This document shows positions 37,814 to 49,223 of a stretch of 64,000 bases of DNA, piece by piece. Under the pieces are notes generated by a model, which made no database searches, was not told the origin of the DNA, and saw nothing but the letters and a program-made list of their open reading frames with translations. The stretch is taken from positions 5,344,501-5,408,500 of the forward strand of contig JAWQEG010000003.1 in the NCBI GenBank assembly GCA_033782935.1, written 5' to 3'. How positions within the stretch are numbered: position 1 is the stretch's first letter; each line of letters starts with the position of its first letter. The position numbers were made by a program, and so were the translations under genes. This stretch comes from Petrolisthes cinctipes. Taxonomy: Eukaryota; Arthropoda; Malacostraca; Decapoda; Porcellanidae.

Positions 37814-39106
37814 AATTTGAGATATCGACTTTTTGGCACCTAAAAGATCGATTTTTAGCATGTTTTTAGCCTATATTTTGAAAATATTCTAGCACTGTAC
37901 AGATTGCTTCTGGGACCCCAAAATATTGAATTTTCGGGTGTTTTGAGCCTGAATTTGAGATATAAACGGGTACAGAAGATACATGCACATATTGACTTTG
38001 GGCACCAAAAATATCGATTTTCAGCATGTTTTGGGCCTGAATTTTGAAAATACTCTAACACGGAGTAGGCATGTACAGATCGCTTCTGGGACCCCAAAAT
38101 ATCGAATTTTCGGGTGTTTAGGGCCAGAATTTGAGATATAAACGGGTACAGAAGATGCATGCACATATCGACTTTTGGGCACCTAAAAGATCGATTTTCA
38201 GTATGTTTTTGGCCTGTATTTTGAAAATACTCTAACACGGAGTAGGCATGTACAGATACCTTCTGGGACCTCTAAATATCGAATTTTCGGGTGTTTTGGG
38301 ACTGAATTTGAGATATCGACTTTTTGGCACCTAAAAGATCGATTTTTAGCATGTTTTTATCCTATATTTTGAAAATATTCTAGCACTGTACAGATTGCTT
38401 CTGTGACCCCAAAATATTGAATTTTCGGGTGTTTTGAGCCTGAATTTGAGATATAAACGGGTACAGAAGATACATGCACATATTGACTTTGGGCACCAAA
38501 AATATCGATTTTCAGCATGTTTTGGGCCTGAATTTTGAAAATACTCTAACACGGAGTAGGCATGTACAGATCGCTTCTGGGACCCCAAAATATCGAATTT
38601 TCGGGTGTTTTGAGCCTGAATTTGAGATATAAACGGGTACTGAAGATGCATGCACATATCGACTTTTGTGCACCTAAAAGATCGATTTTCAGTATGTTTT
38701 GAGCATGCATTTTGAAAATACTCTAACACGGAGTAGGCATGTACAGATCGCTTCTGGGACCCCTAAATATCGAATTTTCGGGTGTTTTGGGACTGAATTT
38801 GAGATATCGACTTTTTGGCACCTAAAAGATCGATTTTTAGCATGTTTTTAGCCTATATTTTGAAAATATTCTAGCACTGTACAGATAGCTTCTGGGACCC
38901 CAAAATATTGAATTTTCGGATTTTTTGAGCCTGAATTTGAGATATAAACGGGTACAGAAGATACATGCACATATTGACTTTGGGCACCAAAAATATCGAT
39001 TTTCAGCATGTTTTGGGCCTGAATTTTGAAAATACTCTAACACGGAGTAGGCATGTACAGATCGCTTCTGGGACCCCAAAATATCGAATTTTCGGGTGTT
39101 TTGAGC
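37814..39106 (+). repeat. Ordinary HOR units with gcttctgtgacc marker
   Basis: HOR units start at 37848, 38339, 38830 and 39321. The pair at 37.85-38.83 kb matches 31.77-32.75 kb (offset 6083 bp), 48.24-49.22 kb (offset 10394 bp) and 55.31-56.29 kb, sharing gcttctgtgacc in the A monomer of the second unit. Private variants are tttttatcctatatt (~38.36 kb), gagcatgcatttt (~38.71 kb) and attttcggattttttgag (~38.92 kb). Confidence 0.87.
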
Positions 39107-40276
39107 CTGAATTTGAGATATAAACGGGTACTGAAGATGCATGCACATATCGACTTTTGTGCACATAAAAGATCGATTTTCAGTATGTTTTGAGCATGTA
39201 TTTTGAAAATACTCTAACACGGAGTAGGCATGTACAGATCGCTTCTGGGACCCCTAAATATCGAATTTTCGGGTGTTTTGGGACTGAATTTGAGATATCG
39301 ACTTTTTGGCACCTAAAAGATCGGTTTTTAGAATGTTTTTAGCCTATATTTTGAAAATATTCTAGCACTCTACAGATTGCTTCTGGGACCCCAAAATATT
39401 GAATTTTCGGGTGTTTTGAGCCTGAATATGAGATATAAACGGGTACAGAAGATACATGCACATATTGACTTTGGACATCTAAAATATCGATTTTCAGCAT
39501 GTTTTGGGCCTGTATTTTGAAAATACTCTAACACTGAGTAGGCATGTACAGATTGCTTCTGGGACCCCAAAATATTGAATTTTCGGGTGTTTTGAGCCTG
39601 AATTTGAGATATAAACGGGTACTGAAGATGCATGCACATATCGACTTTTGTGCACCTAAAAGATTGATTTTCAGTATGTTTTGAGCATGTATTTTGAAAA
39701 TACTCTAACACGGAGTAGGTATGTACAGATCGCTTCTGGGACCTCTAAATATCGAATTTTCGGGTGTTTTGGGACTGAATTTGAGATATCGATTTTTTGG
39801 CGCCTAAAATGTCGATTTTTAGCATGTTTTTAGCCTATATTTTGAAAATATTCTAGCACTGTGTAGGCATGTACAGATTGCTTCTGGGACCCCAAAATAT
39901 TGAATTTTCGGGTGTTTTGAGCCTGAATTTGAGATATAAACGGGAACAGAAGATACATGCACATATCGACTTTTGTGCACCTAAAAGATCGATTTTCAGT
40001 ATGTTTTGGGCCTGAATTTTGAAAATACTCTAACACGGAGTAGGCATGTACAGATCGCTTCTGGGACCCCAAAATATCGAATTTTCGGGTGTTTTGAGCC
40101 TGAATTTGAGATATAAACGGGTACTGAAGATGCATGCACATATCGACTTTTGGGCACCTAAAAGATCGATTTTCAGTATGTTTTGAGCATGTATTTTGAA
40201 AATACTCTAACACGGAATAGGCATGTACAGATCGGTTCTGGGACCCCTAAATATTGAATTTTCGGGTGTTTTGGGA
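39107..40276 (+). repeat. 1170-bp segmental duplication, copy 1
   Basis: It contains the unit start at 39321 and the 679-bp unit starting at 39812; 1170 is 491+679. Shared rare markers are tcggtttttagaatg, cactctacag, cctgaatatgag, ggacatctaaa, gtaggtatgtac, ggcgcctaaa, cgggaacag, cggaatagg and atcggttctggg. The left edge is set by gagcctga versus gggactga near 39105. No differences were noticed between copies. Confidence 0.92.
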
Positions 40277-40490
40277 CTGAATTTGAGATATAAACGGGTA
40301 CTGAAGATGCATGCACATATCGACTTTTGTGCACATAAAAGATCGATTTTCAGTATGTTTTGAGCATGTATTTTGAAAATACTCTAACACGGAGTAGGCA
40401 TGTACAGATCGCTTCTGGGACCCCTAAATATCGAATTTTCGGGTGTTTTGGGACTGAATTTGAGATATCGACTTTTTGGCACCTAAAAGA
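39812..40490 (+). repeat. Tetrameric unit, 679 bp, created at the 1170-bp junction
   Basis: Monomers start at 39812 (177), 39989 (177), 40166 (177) and 40343 (148). The monomer at 40166 begins as C2 (gagcatg, atcggttctgggacccct, gggactgaatttgag) but keeps the 29-bp segment (ataaacgggtactgaag) that C monomers lack. This C/B fusion is exactly the junction of the 1170-bp duplication. In the second copy the same monomer is an ordinary 148-bp C, giving a 502-bp unit at 40982-41483. Confidence 0.9.
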
Positions 40491-41446
40491 TCGGTTTTTA
40501 GAATGTTTTTAGCCTATATTTTGAAAATATTCTAGCACTCTACAGATTGCTTCTGGGACCCCAAAATATTGAATTTTCGGGTGTTTTGAGCCTGAATATG
40601 AGATATAAACGGGTACAGAAGATACATGCACATATTGACTTTGGACATCTAAAATATCGATTTTCAGCATGTTTTGGGCCTGTATTTTGAAAATACTCTA
40701 ACACTGAGTAGGCATGTACAGATTGCTTCTGGGACCCCAAAATATTGAATTTTCGGGTGTTTTGAGCCTGAATTTGAGATATAAACGGGTACTGAAGATG
40801 CATGCACATATCGACTTTTGTGCACCTAAAAGATTGATTTTCAGTATGTTTTGAGCATGTATTTTGAAAATACTCTAACACGGAGTAGGTATGTACAGAT
40901 CGCTTCTGGGACCTCTAAATATCGAATTTTCGGGTGTTTTGGGACTGAATTTGAGATATCGATTTTTTGGCGCCTAAAATGTCGATTTTTAGCATGTTTT
41001 TAGCCTATATTTTGAAAATATTCTAGCACTGTGTAGGCATGTACAGATTGCTTCTGGGACCCCAAAATATTGAATTTTCGGGTGTTTTGAGCCTGAATTT
41101 GAGATATAAACGGGAACAGAAGATACATGCACATATCGACTTTTGTGCACCTAAAAGATCGATTTTCAGTATGTTTTGGGCCTGAATTTTGAAAATACTC
41201 TAACACGGAGTAGGCATGTACAGATCGCTTCTGGGACCCCAAAATATCGAATTTTCGGGTGTTTTGAGCCTGAATTTGAGATATAAACGGGTACTGAAGA
41301 TGCATGCACATATCGACTTTTGGGCACCTAAAAGATCGATTTTCAGTATGTTTTGAGCATGTATTTTGAAAATACTCTAACACGGAATAGGCATGTACAG
41401 ATCGGTTCTGGGACCCCTAAATATTGAATTTTCGGGTGTTTTGGGA
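40277..41446 (+). repeat. 1170-bp segmental duplication, copy 2
   Basis: Unit starts are 40491 and 40982. Every copy-1 marker recurs at +1170. Past 41446 the match continues through gactgaatttgagata and ends where copy 1 reads taaacggg and this copy reads tcgacttt. The crossover junction therefore lies in the short tract gactgaatttgagata around 40275-40291. Confidence 0.92.
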
Positions 41447-43467
41447 CTGAATTTGAGATATCGACTTTTTGGCACCTAAAAGATCGATTTTTAGCATGTT
41501 TTTAGCCTATATTTTGAAAATATTCTAGCACTGTACAGATAGCTTCTGGGACCCCAAAATATTGAATTTTCGGGTGTTTTGAGCCTGAATTTGAGATATA
41601 AACGGGTACAGAAGATACATGCACATATTGACTTTGGGCACCAAAAATATCGATTTTCAGCATGTTTTGGGCCTGAATTTTAAAAATACTCTAACACGGA
41701 GTAGGCATGTACAGATCGCTTCTGGGACCCCATAATATCGAATTTTCGGGTGTTTTGATCCTGAATTTGAGATATAAACGGGTACTGAAGATGCATGCAC
41801 ATATCGACTTTTGTGCACCTAAAAGATCGATTTTCAGTATGTTTTGAGCATGTATTTTGAAAATACTCTAACACGGAGTAGGCATGTACAGATCGCTTCT
41901 GGGACCCCTAAATATCGAATTTTCGGGTGTTTTGGGACTGAATTTGAGATATCGACTTTTTGGCACCTAAAAGATCGATTTTTAGAATGTTTTTAGCCTA
42001 TATTTTGAAAATATTCTAGCACTGTACAGATTGCTTCTGGGACCCCAAAATATTGAATTTTCGGGTGTTTTGAGCCTGAATTTGAGATATAAACGGGTAC
42101 AGAAGATACATGCACATATTGACTTTGGGCACCAAAAATATCGATTTTCAGCATGTTTTGGGCCTGAATTTTGAAAATACTCTAACACGGAGTAGGCATG
42201 TACAGATTGCTTCTGGGACCCCAAAATATCGAATTTTCGGGTGTTTATGGCCAGAATTTGAGATATAAACGGGTACAGAAGATGCATGCACATATCGACT
42301 TTTGGGCACCTAAAAGATCGATTTTCAGTATGTTTTTGGCCTGTATTTTGAAAATACTCTAACACGGAGTAAGCATGTACAGATACCTTCTGGGACCTCT
42401 AAATATCGAATTTTCGGGTGTTTTGGGACTGAATTTGAGATATCGATTTTTTGGCACCTAAAATGTCGATTTTTAGCATGTTTTTAGCCTATATTTTGAA
42501 AATATTCTAGCACTGTGTAGGCATGTACAGATTGCTTCTGGGACCCCAAAATATTGAATTTTCGGGTGTTTTGAGCCTGAATATGAGATATAAACGGGTA
42601 CAGAAGATACATGCACATATTGACTTTGGACATCTAAAATATCGATTTTCAGCATGTTTTGGGCCTGTATTTTGAAAATACTCTAACACTGAGTAGGCAT
42701 GTACAGATTGCTTCTGGGACCCCAAAATATTGAATTTTCGGGTGTTTTGAGCCTGAATTTGATATATAAACGGGTACTGAAGATGCATGCACATATCGAC
42801 TTTTGGGCACCTAAAAGATCGATTTTCAGTATGTTTTGAGCATGTATTTTGAAAATACTCTAACACGGAGTAGGTATGTACAGATCGCTTCTGGGACCCC
42901 TAAATATCGAATTTTCGGGTGTTTTGGGACTGAATTTGAGATATCGACTTTTTGGCACCTAAAAGATCGATTTTTAGCATGTTTTTAGCCTATATTTTGA
43001 AAATATTCTAGGACTGAGTAGGCATGTACTGATTGCTTCTGGGACCCCAAAATATTGAATTTTCGGGTGTTTTGAGCCTGAATTTGAGATATAAACGGGT
43101 ACAGAAGATACATGCACATATTGACTTTGGGCACCAAAAATATCGATTTTCAGCATGTTTTGGGCTTGAATTTTGAAAATACTCTAACACGGAGTAGGCA
43201 TGTACAGATCGCTTCTGGGACCCCAAAATATCGAATTTTCGGGTGTTTAGGGCCAGAATTTGAGATATAAACGGGTACAGAAGATGCATGCACATATCGA
43301 CTTTTGGGCACCTAAAAGATCGATTTTCAGTATGTTTTTGGCCTGTATTTTGAAAATACTCTAACACGGAGTAGGCATGTACAGATACCTTCTGGGACCT
43401 CTAAATATCGAATTTTCGGGTGTTTTGGGACTGAATTTGAGACATCGATTTTTTGGCGCCTAAAATG

Positions 43468-43969
43468 TCGATTTTTAGCATGTTTTTAGCATATATTTTG
43501 AAAATATTCTAGCACTGTGTAGGCATGTACAGATTGCTTCTGGGACCCCAAAATATTGAATTTTCGGGTGTTTTGAGCCTGAATTTGAGATATAAACGGG
43601 AACAGAAGATACATGCACATATCGACTTTTGTGCACCTAAAAGATCGATTTTCAGTATGTTTTGAGCATGTATTTTGAAAATACTCTAACACGGAGTAGG
43701 TATGTACAGATCGCTTCTGGGACCCCTAAATATCGAATTTTCGGGTGTTTTGAGCCTGAATTTGAGATATAAACGGGTACTGAAGATGCATGCACATATC
43801 GACTTTTGTGCACCTAAAAGATCGATTTTCAGTATGTTTTGAGCATGTATTTTGAAAATACTCTAACACGGAGTAGGCATGTACAGATCGCTTCTGGGAC
43901 CCCTAAATATCGAATTTTCGGGTGTTTTGGGACTGAATTTGAGATATCGACTTTTTGGCATCTAAAAGA
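43468..43969 (+). repeat. 502-bp unit (A/B hybrid, C2/B hybrid, C2)
   Basis: Monomers start at 43468 (177), 43645 (177) and 43822 (148). The first is A-long with a B-type end (catatcgacttttgtgcacc). The second begins as C2 (cagtatgttttgagcatg, acccctaaatatcg) and ends as B (gagcctgaatttgagatataaacggg). The unit is 502 bp rather than 501 because the hybrid A has the B-type extra base. Confidence 0.85.
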
Positions 43970-46267
43970 TCGATTTTTAGCATGTTTTTAGCCTATATTT
44001 TGAAAATATTCTAGCACTGTACAGATTGCTTCTGGGACCCCAAAATATTGAATTTTCGGGTGTTTTGAGCCTGAATTTGAGATATAAACGGGTACAGAAG
44101 ATACATGCACATATTGACTTTGGGCACCAAAAATATCGATTTTCAGCATGTTTTGGGCCTGAATTTTGAAAATACTCTAACACGGAGTAGGCATGTACAG
44201 ATCGCTTCTGGGACCCCAAAATATCGAATTTTCGGGTGTTTAGGGCCAGAATTTGAGATATAAACGGGTACAGAAGATGCATGCACATATCGACTTTTGG
44301 GCACCTAAAAGATCGATTTTCAGTATATTTTGAGCATGTATTTTGAAAATACTCTAACACGGAGTAGGCATGTACAGATCGCTTCTGGGACCCCTAAATA
44401 TCGAATTTTCGGGTGTTTTGGGACTAAATTTGAGATATCGACTTTTTGGCACCTAAAAGATCGATTTTTAGCATGTTTTTAGCCTATATTTTGAAAATAT
44501 TCTAGCACTGTACAGATTGCTTCTGGGACCCCAAAATATTGAATTTTCGGGTGTTTTGAGCCTGAATTTGAGATATAAACGGGTACCGAAGATACATGCA
44601 CAAATTGACTTTGGGCATCTAAAATATCGATTTTCAGCATGTTTTGGGCCTGAATTTTGAAAATACTCTAACACTGAGTAGGCATGTACAGATTGCTTCT
44701 GGGACCCCAAAATATTGAATTTTCGGGTGTTTTGAGCCTGAATTTGAGATATAAACGGGTACTGAAGATGCATGCACATATCGACTTTTGGGCACCTAAA
44801 AGATCGATTTTCAGTATGTTTTTGGCCTGTATTTTGAAAATACTCTAACACGGAGTAGGCATGTACAGATACCTTCTGGGACCTCTAAATATCGAATTTT
44901 CGGGTGTTTTGGGACTGAATTTGAGATATCGATTTTTTGGCACCTAAAATGTCGATTTTCAGCATGTTTTTAGCCTATATTTTGAAAATATTCTAGCACT
45001 GTGTAGGCATGTACAGATTGCTTCTGGGACCCCAAAATATTGAATTTTCGGGTGTTTTGAGCCTGAATTTGAGATATAAACGGGTACTGAAGATGCATGC
45101 ACATATCGACTTTTGTGCACCTAAAAGATCGATTTTCAGTATGTTTTGAGCATGTATTTTGAAAATACTCTAACACGGAGTAGGCATGTACAGATCGCTT
45201 CTGGGACCCCTAAATATCGAATTTTCGTTTTTTTGGGACTGAATTTGAGATATCGACTTTTTGGCACCTAAAATGTCGATTTTTAGCATGTTTTTAGCCT
45301 ACATTTTGAAAATATTCTAGCACTGTGTAGGCATGTACAGATTGCTTCTGGGACCCCAAAATATTGAATTTTCGGGTGTTTTGAGCCTGAATTTGAGATA
45401 TAAACGGGTACAGAAGATACATGCACATATTGACTTTGGGCATCTAAAATATCGATTTTCAGCATGTTTTGGGCCTGTATTTTGAAAATACTCTAACACT
45501 GAGTAGGCATGTACAGATTGCTTCTGGGACCCCAAAATATTGAATTTTCGGGTGTTTTGAGCCTGAATTTGAGATATAAACGGGTACTGAAGATGCATGC
45601 ACATATCGACTTTTGTGCACCTAAAAGATCGATTTTCAGTATGTTTTGAGCATGTATTTTGAAAACACTCTAACACGGAGTAGGCATGTACAGATCGCTT
45701 CTGGGACCCCTAAATATCGAATTTTCGGGTGTTTTGGGACTGAATTTGAGATATCGACTTTTTGGCACCTAAAAGATCGATTTTTAGCATGTTTTTAGCC
45801 TATATTTTGAAAATATTCTAGCACTGTACAGATTGCTTCTGGGACCCCAAAATATTGAATTTTCGGGTGTTTTGAGCCTGAATTTGAGATATAAACGGGT
45901 ACAGAAGATACATGCACATATTGACTTTGGGCACAAAAAATATCGATTTTCAGCATGTTTTGGGCCTGAATTTTGAAAATACTCTAACACGGAGTAGGCA
46001 TGTACAGATCGCTTCTGGGACCCCAAAATATCGAATTTTCGGGTGTTTTGAGCCTGAATTTGAGATATATACGGGTACTGAAGATGCATGCACATATCGA
46101 CTTTTGTGCACCTAAAAGATCGATTTTCAGTATGTTTTGAGCATTTATTTTGAAAATACTCTAACACGGAGTAGGCATGTACAGATCGCTTCTGGGACCC
46201 CTAAGTATCGAATTTTCGGGTGTTTTGGGACTGAATTTGAGATATCGACTTTTTGGCACCTAAAAGA

Positions 46268-46935
46268 TCGATTTTTAGCATGTTTTTAGCCTATATTTTG
46301 AAAATATTCTAGCACTGTACAGATTGCTTCTGGGACCCCAAAATATTGAATTTTCGGGTGTTTTGAGCCTGAATTTGAGATATAAACGGGTACAGAAGAT
46401 ACATGCACATATTGACTTTGGGCACCAAAAATATCGATTTTCAGCATGTTTTGGGCCTGAATTTTGAAAATACTCTAACACGGAGTAGGCATGTACAGAT
46501 CGCTTCTGGGACCCCAAAATATCGAATTTTCGGGTGTTTAGGGCCAGAATTTGAGATATAAACGGGTACAGAAGATGCATGCACATATCGACTTTTGGGC
46601 ACCTAAAAGATCGATTTTCAGTATGTTTTTGGCCTGTATTTTGAAAATACTCTAACACGGAGTAGGCATGTACAGATCGCTTCTGGGACCCCTAAATATC
46701 GAATTTTCGGGTGTTTTGAGCCTGAATTTGAGATATAAACGGGTACTGAAGATGCATGCACATATCGACTTTTGGGCACCTAAAAGATCGATTTTCAGTA
46801 TGTTTTGAGCATGTATTTTGAAAATACTCTAACACGGAGTAGGCATGTACAGATCGCTTCTGGGACCCCTAAATATCGAATTTTCGGGTGTTTTGGGACT
46901 GAATTTGAGATATCGACTTTTTGGCACCTAAAAGA
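46268..46935 (+). repeat. Tetrameric HOR unit, 668 bp (A-short, B2, C1/B hybrid, C2)
   Basis: Monomers start at 46268, 46434, 46611 and 46788. The third begins as C1 (tatgtttttggcctg) then reads atcgcttctgggacccct and gagcctgaatttgagatataaacggg, a switch to C2-like and then B sequence. Its length matches the tetramer at 34064, but the hybrid is different. It is therefore an independent event. Confidence 0.86.
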
Positions 46936-47927
46936 TCGATTTTTAGCATGTTTTTAGCCTATATTTTGAAAATATTCTAGCACTGTACAGATTGCTTCTG
47001 GGACCCCAAAATATTGAATTTTCGGGTGTTTTGAGCCTGAATTTGAGATATAAACGGGTACAGAAGATACATGCACATATTGACTTTGGGCACCAAAAAT
47101 ATCGATTTTCAGCATGTTTTGGGCCTGTATTTTGAAAATACTCTAACACTGAGTAGGCATGTACAGATTGCTTCTGGGACCCCAAAATATTGAATTTTCG
47201 GGTGTTTTGAGCCTGAATTTGAGATATAAACGGGTACTGAAGATGCATGCACATATCGACTTTTGTGCACCTAAAATATCGATTTTCAGTATGTTTTGAG
47301 CATGTATTTTGAAAATACTCTAACACGGAGTAGGTATGTACAGATCGCTTCTGGGACCCCTAAATATCGAATTTTCGGGTATTTTGGGACTGAATTTGAG
47401 ATATCGACTTTTTGGCACCTAAAAGATCGATTTTTAGCATGTTTTTAGCCTATATTTTGAAAATATTCTAGCACTGAGTAGGCATGTACAGATTGCTTCT
47501 GGGACCCCAAAATATTGAATTTTCGGGTGTTTTGAGCCTGAATTTGAGATATAAACGGGTACAGAAGATACATGCACATATTGACTTTGGGCACCAAAAA
47601 TATCGATTTTCAGCATGTTTTGGGCCTGAATTTTGAAAATACTCTAACACGGAGTAGGCATGTACAGATCGCTTCTGGGACCCCAAAATATCGAATTTTC
47701 GGGTGTTTTGAGCCTGAATTTGAGATATAAACGGGTACTGAAGATGCATGCACATATCGACTTTTGTGCACCTAAAAGATCGATTTTCAGTATGTTTTGA
47801 GCATGTATTTTGAAAATACTCTAACACGGAGTAGGCATGTACAGATCGCTTCTGGGACCCCTAAATATCGAATTTTCGGGTGTTTCGGGACTGAATTTGA
47901 GATCTCGACTTTTTGGCACCTAAAAGA

Positions 47928-48241
47928 TCGATTTTTAGCATGTTTTTAGCCTATATTTTGAAAATATTCTAGCACTGTACAGATTGCTTCTGGGACCCCA
48001 AAATATTGAATTTTCGGGTGTTTTGAGCCTGAATTTGAGATATAAACGGGTACAGAAGATACATGCACATATCGACTTTTGGGCACCTAAAAGATCGATT
48101 TTCAGTATGTTTTTGGCCTGTATTTTGAAAATACTCTAACACGGAGTAGGCATGTGCAGATCGCTTCTGGGACCCCTAAATATCGAATTTTTTGTGTTTT
48201 GGGACTGAATTTGAGATATCGACTTTTTGGCACCTAAAAGA
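47928..48241 (+). repeat. Dimeric unit, 314 bp (A/B hybrid, C with one-base deletion)
   Basis: The first monomer (167 bp) is A-short with a B2-type end (catatcgacttttgggcacc). The second (48095, 147 bp) has C1-type start tatgtttttggcctg, then C2-type atcgcttctgggacccct, with cgaattttttgtgtttt in place of the usual ttttcgggtgtttt. It also has ggcatgtgcagat. This degenerate copy has few relatives in the window. Confidence 0.83.
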
Positions 48242-49223
48242 TCGATTTTTAGCATGTTTTTAGCCTATATTTTGAAAATATTCTAGCACTGTACAGATTG
48301 CTTCTGGGACCCAAAAATATTGAATTTTCGGGTGTTTTGAGCCTGAATTTGAGATATAAACGGGTACAGAAGATACATGCACATATTGACTTTGGGCACC
48401 AAAAATATCGATTTTCAGCATGTTTTGGGCCTGAATTTTGAAAATACTCTAACACGGAGTAGGCATGTACAGATCGCTTCTGGGACCACAAAATATCGAA
48501 TTTTCGGGTGTTTAGGGCCAGAATTTGAGATATAAACGGGTACAGAAGATGCATGCACATATCGACTTTTGGGCACCTAAAAGATCGATTTTCAGTATGT
48601 TTTTGGCCTGTATTTTGAAAATACTCTAACACGGAGTAGGCATGTACACATACCTTCTGGGACCTCTAAATATCGAATTTTCGGGTGTTTTGGGACTGAA
48701 TTTGAGATATCGACTTTTTTGCACCTAAAAGATCGATTTTTAGCATGTTTTTAGCCTATATTTTGAAAATATTCTAGCACTGTACAGATTGCTTCTGTGA
48801 CCCCAAAATATTGAATTTTCGGGTGTTTTGAGCCTGAATTTGAGATATAAACGGGTACAGAAGATACATGCACATATTGACTTTGGGCACCAAAAATATC
48901 GATTTTCAGCATGTTTTGGGCCTGAATTTTGAAAATACTCTAACACGGAGTAGGCATGTACAGATCGCTTCTGGGACCCCAAAATATCGAATTTTCGGGT
49001 GTTTTGAGCCTGAATTTGAGATATAAACGGGTACTGAAGATGCATGCACATATCGACTTTTGTGCACCTAAAAGATCGATTTTCAGTATGTTTTGAGCAT
49101 GTATTTTGAAAATACTCTAACACGGAGTAGGCATGTACAGATCGCTTCTGGGACCCCTAAATATCGAATTTTCGGGTGTTTTGGGACTGAATTTGAGATA
49201 TCGACTTTTTGGCACCTAAAAGA

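Larger units (their letters stand above)
41447..48884 (+). repeat. Ordinary HOR region with some irregular units
   Basis: Unit starts are 41484, 41975, 42466, 42967, 43468, 43970, 44461, 44952, 45276, 45777, 46268, 46936, 47427, 47928, 48242 and 48733. Irregular units are 43468-43969 (502 bp), 44952-45275 (324 bp), 46268-46935 (668 bp) and 47928-48241 (314 bp). Part of 42.5-43.7 kb shares cctgaatatgag, ggacatctaaa, gtaggtatg, ggcgcctaaa and cgggaacag with 39.3-40.2 kb. Part of 44.1-45.2 kb matches 32.9-34.0 kb. Confidence 0.88.
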
